DNA from: Pristionchus mayeri
Lineage: Eukaryota; Nematoda; Chromadorea; Rhabditida; Neodiplogasteridae
Assembly (NCBI GenBank): GCA_036245805.1
Contig: BTRK01000002.1
Coordinates: 40,902,661-40,966,660, forward strand
Direction of reading: 5' to 3'
Length of the DNA stretch: 64,000 nucleotides
Positions 57,237 through 64,000 of this stretch are shown piece after piece. The first letter of the stretch is position 1; the number at the start of each line of letters is the position of its first letter. The notes beneath the pieces were generated by a model, which had not been told where the DNA came from, ran no database searches, and saw only the letters and a list, made by a program, of their open reading frames with translations. The position numbers and the translations under genes were made by a program.

Positions 57237-58472
57237 TTGGGGTGTCCGGAAAGTTCGTATAATTTTTTGTTTTTATTTTTTATTCAATGCTTTACAATTC
57301 TCAGTGACCAATGTATGCCCCCTTCTTTCTCACTACCCCCCCCCCCCCAGCGATTGGGCAGGGTCTCGATTCCTCTCTTCCAGAATGCGGGTTTCTTCGA
57401 GACCGCCCAGTTCACGAAAGCCCTCACAACTTCATCTCGATTCTTGAACTTCTTTCCTTTGCAGAAGTCAGAGAGAGAGAGCGGAAGCAGTGGTAGTCGC
57501 ATGGGGAGAGATCCGGGGAATACGGTGGATGGGGAATCCTCTCGATCTTCAGCTCGTCCATTTTCTTCTGGGTCATCTTCGCTCGATGTGGGCGAGCATT
57601 GTCCATCAGAAGAAGAATTTTGCCCTGGTTCAAGAGTCTGGGAGGGACTCTGATCGCGACATCTTCCAGTTGTTCAGAGAAGAGGTCGGCATTGATGCTG
57701 GTGCCAGGGGCGAGGATCTCCCAGTAGATGGGACAGAGCACTGAGAAGAAGAAGCAGAGGAGTTCCTTTTTTCCGTGCTCTTCCTTCTTCGGGACGGGCG
57801 TGGGCTTCTCATCTGCATCCACCCATTGCAGTCTCCTCACAGGGTTATCGTACGTGATCCACTTCTCATCTGTAGCGATGATGGAATTGACCCATCGAAG
57901 ATTGGATCTACGATGGAGTAATTCCCGACAGTCTTGAACACGATTTTTCAGCTGTTCGGGGGAGAGGTCATGGGGAATCACTTGTGGGAGTTTCGCTTCT
58001 TCCCAGATCGATGGAGGATATCGGACACCGTTGATCTGGGAGTACCAGTATCCTTGTTCAACTCACGCACACTGGCCATGGGCTTGCGCTTCAGTGTGAG
58101 GAGAACGAGAGGCTGATCGAGGGAGGGAGGGCGTCCAGAGCGGGGTTGATCATCGAGACCAAACTCCCCTTTCTTGAAGCGGGAGAACCACTTATAGCAG
58201 AAGGGTATGGAGGGGGCGTCAGCTTCTTCCGACTGGGCCAGGGCAGAGTGGGCCTCCTTCACGGATCGGCCAAGACGGTAGTAATGAAGTAAAACTGCTC
58301 GGAGGTAGAGATGGGAGTCCATCACAAGAATCAATGTAGCAACTAGGAGACTGATTAAATCCTCTCACTACTCAACGTCAGAATGATGCAATACATTGTT
58401 GACACAATCACTGCATTTGATCGCGAACTGATTTTTTTCCGAAGCATTATACGAACTTTCCGGACACCCCAA
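57237..58472 (-). mobile_element. Mariner (Tc1/mariner) element, 1236 bases
   Basis: Inverted ends of 27 bases starting TTGGGGTGTCCGGAAAGTTC are flanked by the TA duplication at 57235-57236 and 58473-58474. Size and ends are typical of mariner. Inserted in the right arm of a foldback. A C12 run near 57350 suggests later slippage. Confidence 0.95.
57284..58334 (-). pseudogene. Mariner transposase, two frameshifts
   Basis: The N-terminal part (from 58334) has helix-turn-helix features and the linker W-F-S-R-F-K-K-G-E-F...D-D-Q-P-R-S-G-R-P. The catalytic part has T-D-E-K-W-I-T-Y-D-N, L-L-M-D-N-A-R-P-H and Y-S-P-D-L-S-P-C-D-Y, with 34 residues between the second and third Asp (DD34D, the mariner signature). 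A one-base loss at about 57980 separates the halves, and CT-repeat slippage near 57480 shifts the frame before the K-G-K-K-F-K-N-R-D-E-V block. The C-terminus is degraded. Therefore inactive, though the catalytic residues remain. Confidence 0.9.
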
Positions 58473-58599
58473 TACTTTAGAGAAGCTTATTCTATAATAC
58501 TATGGCTTATTGGGACATTGCTGATCATTGCGAACATAATAATCGATACAACAATCCGTTAAATTTTGCAAAATTGATTTTCAAATTAAATTTTTATAA

Positions 58600-58890
58600 G
58601 GTCATTGCTAAATGGGGAAAAGAGATAGGGGTTAATCATGCATACTATTGCAAAGTGTGATGACTGGGCATGCTCGTAAATGCAATTCAGTATCTGTGCG
58701 CCGTAATGACAAGTTCAGATTAGCGTCTGCTTAGATATTAACGTGAAATTCATTTCTTCAGAATTACATTTCATAGCCCCGAATGTTTAGCCGTTGGCCC
58801 AGTAAGACATATTGTGGTGGACATTGAAGTGCTCGCTAGTATTAGTATTGCCTTTGAGCTTGAGGGGGCCACTCGTGAATAGCAGTATAA
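58600..58890 (+). pseudogene. Decayed exons matching window positions 60-310
   Basis: Two open stretches (I-A-K-C-D-D-W-A-C near 58650; S-P-E-C-L-A-V-G...I-V-V-D-I-E-V-L after a TTCTTCAG at 58760) pair with those at the start of the window. They might be upstream exons of the 59279 gene, but the next 400 bases add nothing convincing. Confidence 0.35.
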
Positions 58891-59278
58891 TACAACAAAA
58901 TTACGAAATTTGAACAACGAAATCAGTAATTTTGATAATTCTTAGCTTTCAACGCCTATTGAACGTTGGATATTTTCTAATTTTCTTGAAGACCAATTTG
59001 TGTAGTATCACTCTTGAAATGGGCAAAATCTATTGTTAGCGCGTTTTCAAATGGTAGCAAAGTACACTAAAAATCGTAATATTTTGGGATTTGGACATTT
59101 TCTTTATTTTTTCCCGTAATATTCTTTCCAGGATTGAATTGATCCTGCGAGTGTAGCCGACCTATATACCCACATCTACTGTTAAAGGGAAATTACAGTC
59201 AGGCAAAGATGGCTAGAGAACGTTAAAAAAATAAAATAGGGAGAAACTTTTGCACCAACCTAATAAATTCCATTGCAG

Positions 59279-60255
59279 TGCCGCACGTCGAATTTTGATC
59301 TGCTACCGAAGGAGAAGGTTAGTTGCGTCATGAGATTTTTTTCGAAAAGCAACAAAGCAATAAATTGTGGGTCATGTGAAAAAGGAAAACTTATCTTCTG
59401 CCTTGTTCTCTCATATTCTGGAAATGAGAAATTGCACGCGAAATGCGCGGTCGCTGTGTTTCTCTTCAAACTGAAAAAATAGCTAGATTTTTAGCTAAAT
59501 ATGAAAAGAAATTATTTCAGAAGACACCACAGTGCATCCATTGTGAGGTGAGCGTATGAGTATGACTACCGGTAACGATGACGCCTGCCGACACATGCTA
59601 ATGCTCAATTGATGTTAAGAAACTACTACTATGTTTACAACATAATCTGGTTTCCAAATGTACGGTGACTGAAACATATTGATAGACGGCATTTGGGTTT
59701 GGTTATCAAATCGAGTGTGTTCTACTGAGTGTGAATATAAATTGTTTTTCTCAGAAGTTCCCCAAAACTCCTTGCGGATACTTCGATCATCTGAAGAAGT
59801 GCCATCACGGCACCACACTGAAAGAGGTTGGAAAATCAATATTATTATAGGCAATGCAAGCCCGATATAGTGGTGTTGCAATGGGAAAAAAAAAGATAGT
59901 TTCGATGAAAATAATGGATGGCTAACGATTTTGTTCATCCGACCTAGCAAACTAGTATTCCTACCCCTTCCCGGCTGCTTGTATTGCCAACCTTATTGAA
60001 ATTCATTTCTGAAGTATTTGTTTGATATTCATTTCTGAAGTTAATGTTTCTTCACCAGATCGGGAAGTACATACTGTGTGCGTGCGGCTTCCGCATTAAC
60101 GAGTACAAGGATCAGCGGGAGCACACCGATAGTCAAGGAATGAAGGTACCTTCTTTCCTTTGATTAATTATTTGCTAAATGCATAATCGATTTGCTTTAA
60201 TTCCTTTCAGTGTCGTGGATATAAATTCACTCTTCACGACGCGATCCAGGATTAA
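59279..60255 (+). CDS. C2H2-like zinc-finger protein, 3' exons
   Basis: Exons 59279-59317, 59521-59547, 59755-59826, 60059-60145 and 60211-60255 all join in phase 0. They read C-R-T-S-N-F-D; P-Q-C-I-H-C-E; C-G-Y-F-D-H-L-K-K-C-H-H; L-C-A-C-G-F-R-I-N-E-Y-K-D-Q-R-E-H-T-D; C-R-G-Y-K-F-T-L-H-D, TAA. Spacing gives C-x2-C...H-x3/4-C-H and C-x-C...H patterns suggestive of two to three linked zinc fingers, so nucleic-acid binding is likely. Exons are GC-richer than the introns, supporting selection. The 5' end is uncertain; earlier exons may have been disrupted by the mariner/foldback region. Confidence 0.6.
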
Positions 60256-61673
60256 ACAGAAGAACTATCAATCACCGAGCATCCATCCCTATTTCATCTA
60301 TTCAGAGCCACTGGCAATCTCTCCAAAAATTCCATTTCCCATTGTTGCTATTCAATGCTAAACTCATTATCGGCAGATTCGTTCTCTCTCTCGTCAAGAC
60401 TATTTATTAATCGTATCACTCCTCATATTGCATCCCGTCTTCTGTAATCATTTTCTCAGTTCTAATTTATTCCCTTGTCTGCTTTTTTCTCCACATGTTA
60501 TGTTGCGATAAAGACATGCATGTAGAATCACCATCACCAGAGATCTATCACCTGGATATTGTCGCACAAGTTTATAACAAGCTAACAACTTGTGTTCCCC
60601 GACGCTCAAGTCGATGTACAACGTGCTAACTAGTCAAACATTCTTGTTTACAAGTTGTAAATCGACTTGGGCGTATGGTGGGGTCGGGGGCATACTTGGT
60701 CTAAGCTTGTGCGACTACACCCGTGCATCCATATCCTTGTTGGTTGCTACAATTGATGCTAAGTCATCGTTCCGCTCTCTTAATGTCCTCTTCCTTCGCT
60801 TTGGCAAAACATTTCATTTGCTGAAGTCATAGCACGTGATGAAAATAATAAGTGAACTTGCGACGTTTTGCACGAAGTTATCTACAAATTAGTTGATAGT
60901 AACATTGAAAGATGAGATTTAAAAAAATGCTCATCATTACAGGATTTAAATCATGAAGAGAAACCAGGCTTAAAAAGTTATGTAATCAAAGGAAAGTGAG
61001 ATAGACAGTCTTGCGAAAAGATGGCTATGATATGTAAATTTGTCGTCAGAAAGATCAAAGAGCATGGTGCGGTTTTCAACGGTGTATTACAAGTTTTGTA
61101 TCAGGATTGAATGTCAGAATTAAGTGCGAATTTCAGTGTCCTATCCTCTCCGTACCATCCGATAAGCTCGTTCGCACACTAAAGAATACTTCGAAATTCA
61201 TTTCAGATGTTTCATTTTTAGGGATGGCATCGCAAAAAATGATTGGATGCAGTCTCTCCTCGGTCTAGCTCAGAGAAATAGTGTAAATAATGAAAATAAA
61301 GAATGGAGGACGAAATTCAACGGTTTCTCTCCCGAAGAGAGGAGATAGATAAAGAGGGGCAGGGAAACAGTGCCCACATATCAGACGTATACACGTGTTG
61401 CTAGAGAGTGGACACGAGGGTCGTGTATCAGAGTTTATCTTTACTGGGTGTAGGTCAAGGATAGTCGATAATTGATATTGCTCTAGAACAAGAACTAAAA
61501 ATATCCGAGAGTTAAAATTAACGATTGTTATAGAAATGAGAATCGAAGCGGAGAAGTAATTCAAAGGTAATTACTTTAAATGAACGTAAATATTTTAGAC
61601 AAAAGTCGAGGATGAATAGCGGATGTGAGGGAATATAGGAAGGGGGAATAGTAATGGATGGCTGGGAATCGTT
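60256..61673. other. Intergenic; imperfect inverted repeat at 60559-60714
   Basis: GTCGCACAAG...TCAAGTCGAT and the complement ATCGACTTGG...CTTGTGCGAC form an imperfect foldback of ~155 bases. No gene supported elsewhere. Confidence 0.55.
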
Positions 61674-63400
61674 TTATAATTGGCCATTTTTGGGGCCCAT
61701 CTTCTGTTCCACGCCTGCTAACGAGATATTCCCGAGAGCCGAAGGGTCGCTCTCGATGTACTGAATTATGGTATTAGAGTAGAGTAGTGATTGGAGGTGT
61801 ATCGGTGTGGAGGGGCTATTGCCTACGTAACGTGCACGGACTCGATACGTTGGCAGAAGTGTTTCCTTTTTCTCCCATCGTTGCATATGAAGGCGAGAGA
61901 CCGGCGAGTGAACTGGAGAAATTGAGAGACTCAGACAATAGTTAAACTGACGTTGTGTATGATTTTGATTAGCTGTTGGGAAGTGGATCTCCAGGGGAGG
62001 TCAAGGCCCAGATGTGCTCCTACCGCGTAAGCCTGAATAGCACGACTCTATTCTTTGATGCCATACGATCTCGTCCGCATTGAGAGCGAGAAAGAGTGGA
62101 GAAAGAGGGAGGTAGATAGAGGGGGAGAGGAGGAGAAGGAAGAGGAAGGGGAAGGGAGAATGAATATGAGGTAGATAGAGGGGGTGAGGAGGAGAAGGAA
62201 TATGAGGTAGATAGTGGGGGAGGGGAGGAGAAGGAAGATGAGGAGAAGAAAGAGGAGGTTGATAGAGGGGGAGAGGAGGAGAAGGAGGAGAAGGAGAAGG
62301 AAGATGAGGTAGATAGAGAGGGAGAGGAGGTAGATAGAGAGGGAGAGGAGGAGAAGGAAGAGGAGGTAGATAGAGGGGGAGAGGAGGAGAAGCAAGAGGA
62401 GGAGAAGGAAGAGGAGGTAGATAGAGGGGGAGAGGAGGAGAAGGAAGATGAGGAGAAGAAAGAGGAGGTTGATAGAGGGGGAGAGGAGGAGAAGGAGGAG
62501 AAGGAGGAGAAGGAGAAGGAAGATGAGGTAGATAGAGAGGGAGAGGAGGTAGATAGAGAGGGAGAGGAGGAGAAGGAAGAGGGGGAGAGGGGGGTGTTAC
62601 CTGTGCTATGGTCAATTCGGAGAGAGGACGGGCGCCAGCTGGCGTCCTTTTGTACGTGGGCCAGCGGATCCTATGATCCACGGCCCCCGGGAAGGTCTCG
62701 TTGAACCACTGCAAGGGGATACGGTAGATATGATACTGTAGGTAGCGTGAACAGTAAAGGAACTGAGGAAAGACACTGCATGCTACAGGGAGTGGGCGAT
62801 TATTGACTTGATGGAGTTTACCTGATAATATTGTTCATATGTATACATGAGTGGTAAAATAGGTGGGAAGGGAGAGAGAGGCGCATGGAAAGAGAGTGAA
62901 TTGGTAGGATAGGATACAAGAGCAATGTTCACGCTCTCTCCATAGCCCACACTATCTCGCCCACTCTGATCGACGAGTGAGTGTGTGGTTTGGAGAGAGT
63001 CAGACGATTCCTCGGATGCAAGGATCTCACGATGTGCTTGACGGTGCGTCTCGCTCTGGCCTTGATGCTCGTCCCCTCTCTGAGGACCTCCTTCTGCCTG
63101 GCGGTACGCTATAAAAAGAGGGATATGAATAGGGATATGAAATATGAGCAATGGTCTGACTCTCCTTCTTTTACACACTATCTCGTCGGCTAGAGAAAGC
63201 GAGAGAGCGTGCAAATTGAAGAGAGTCAGACGATTACTCTGAAATGTATAGAGTGTAGAACCAATATTTCGGGGGCCATTTACCTGTGATAGTGAACGAG
63301 GAATGTTGGGCGTGAGTAGAATACGATCCGACTCTACTGAAGGGCTTCTGCTCTGAAAAAACCTCGATTGTGCGCAGGAGCAAATGCGTCTGAGAGCCAT
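61674..63400 (-). CDS. Basic protein, five exons, family unknown
   Basis: Exons 63400-63284, 63108-63031, 62762-62601, 62032-61952 and 61760-61674 join in phase 0 (174 residues from ATG 63400). Content: R-S-P-S-V-E-S-D-R-I-L-L-T-P-N-I-P; R-T-A-R-Q-K-E-V-L-R-E-G; F-L-Y-C-S-R-Y-L-Q-Y-H-I-Y-R-I-P-L-Q-W-F-N-E-T-F-P; A-Y-A-V-G-A-H-L-G-L-D-L-P-W; Y-I-E-S-D-P-S-A-L-G-N. If ATG 63400 is real, the Arg/Ser/Cys-rich start resembles a mitochondrial presequence. Alternatively a strong TTTTTTCAG inside exon 1 makes it an internal exon continuing the coiled-coil exons at 63675-64000. I cannot name the product. Introns hold two hairpins and a purine minisatellite. Confidence 0.6.
62100..62590. repeat. Purine-rich minisatellite
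   Basis: Nearly all A/G on the plus strand, built from GGAGAGGAGGAGAAGGAAGA and GGAGGTAGATAGAGG blocks in irregular higher-order repeats. It fills the intron between exons at 62601 and 62032. The opposite strand gives a long Pro/Leu/Ser open frame that is an artefact. Confidence 0.9.
62930..63013. repeat. Hairpin repeat, GAGAG family
   Basis: CACGCTCTCTCCATAGCCCA...CTGATCGACGAG...TGTGGTTTGGAGAGAGTCAG; in the intron after 63031 of the basic-protein gene. Confidence 0.7.
63146..63239. repeat. Hairpin repeat, GAGAG family
   Basis: GAGCAATGGTCTGACTCTCC...GAGAGAGCGTGCAAATTGAA; the same outer arms as the 39058 hairpin. In the first intron of the basic-protein gene. Confidence 0.8.
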
Positions 63401-63674
63401 CGCATTAATTAATGCATTAATTAAAGTTAATTAACTGGAAATAATGTGCCACCGAATTCACTTGACGTACTCTCTGTTCGTTTTTCTATGTACCATGATT
63501 TCTACACCTCTACGGGCTATCGACCCAAAGCGATTGTCGACCACTCATAGCCATTTTGTGCAGGAGTTATGATTTGCAGCCACAAACGTTGAATAAGTAA
63601 TTATTTCGCCAGAAAAAAAATTATAGCGAGTGCAATCAGTTTTCGCAGGAACAAGAAATTTAGATGGCACTCAC

Positions 63675-64000
63675 CAGCACCAAATTATTTTCTGCCCTCC
63701 TCAATCTCTCTCTGAGATCTTCCTTCTCCTTCTCTGACTCGAATCCTGAAAGTATGTCTATCATTATGTTTTCCAAAATTGGTTGCCTCAAGGAAATAAT
63801 TAGAATTTTACCAACTTCACTTTTTCCTCTGTAGCTCGTCGTTTCTCCTCTGCTATTTTCTCCGTCAGTTCAGCAACTCTAAAACGAATTCTCAACGCTA
63901 AGTATCTCCATAATATTAGCTAACCTCCCGGGAGAAAACCGAAAGCGATGTGAACATTTCTATCAATATTAGAGTTCCAAATGCGGGTAGTTGTATCTTC
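63675..64000 (-). CDS. Coiled-coil exons, cut by window end
   Basis: Exons 63878-63812 (V-A-E-L-T-E-K-I-A-E-E-K-R-R-A-T-E-E-K-V-K-L) and 63745-63675 (S-E-K-E-K-E-D-L-R-E-R-L-R-R-A-E-N-N-L-V-L) are charged and heptad-like; an earlier open stretch reaches the window edge. Either the 3' part of a separate coiled-coil protein or the front of the gene ending at 61674. The acceptor of the second exon is ambiguous by a few bases. Confidence 0.5.

Larger units (their letters stand above)
56698..58541. repeat. ~600-base foldback split by a mariner element
   Basis: Left arm 56698-56985; right arm 57000-57236 continuing at 58473-58541 after the mariner insertion. CGATTATTATGTTCGCAATG and its complement mark the outer tips. 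Arms are over 90% complementary. Confidence 0.85.

Noticed and set aside
62001..62714. 237-codon Pro/Leu/Ser frame on the minus strand
   Set aside because: Mostly the purine minisatellite read backwards; only its first ~40 codons are a real exon.
1..64000. CRISPR arrays, bacterial operons or riboswitches
   Set aside because: Intron-rich animal DNA; tandem repeats found are minisatellites without spacer structure.

Overview
The window is animal nuclear DNA, most likely from a nematode and plausibly a Pristionchus-like diplogastrid. Genes are cut into many small exons by mostly short introns with TTTCAG-type acceptors. There are families of small secreted proteins and F-box-like proteins, and the intergenic DNA is full of foldback repeats. 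All gene models were spliced by eye from reading frames and splice sites, so exon ends are approximate and no database was searched.

Layout. 1-3430: decayed exons and a 1.5 kb foldback. 3431-11458: an 8 kb DNA transposon with ~1.13 kb terminal inverted repeats (TIRs), carrying one multi-exon gene for a DDE-type, C2H2-finger transposase-like protein. 11570-13430: two decayed members of an F-box-like family. 14701-18142: an apparently intact secreted-protein gene of about twelve exons. 19069-19484: a small acidic protein. 20339-25019: a broken transposase-like gene and a THAP-finger gene, separated by foldbacks, one of which has tRNA-like arms. 26150-28388: another F-box-like gene and a relic. 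28389-29650: a foldback bounded by TTAA. 29655-37222: a 7.6 kb TTAA-flanked element with long TIRs and three genes, one encoding a ParB-like domain. 37548-41734: an F-box-like gene and a true F-box gene, diverging. 42186-43341: a secreted Cys-rich protein. 44209-55556: a cluster of about seven genes and pseudogenes of one secreted-protein family. 56698-58541: a foldback split by a dead mariner. 59279-60255: a zinc-finger protein end. 61674-64000: a basic protein preceded by coiled-coil exons, running off the end.

The strongest candidate for something new is the 29651-37226 element. It has TTAA target duplications, ~0.8-1 kb TIRs, a gene pair on the minus strand whose second member has a recognisable ParB/sulfiredoxin-type fold motif, and a divergent plus-strand gene of unknown type. 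The neighbouring foldback shares its termini, so it looks like a non-autonomous relative. The 3431-11458 element is the second candidate. Both carry damage (frame breaks or one stop), so these copies may be recently dead.

The secreted cluster shows birth and death of one family: conserved signal peptide, conserved middle exon, and a shared TATA box plus start context, alongside lost starts, frameshifts, stops and a direct duplication.
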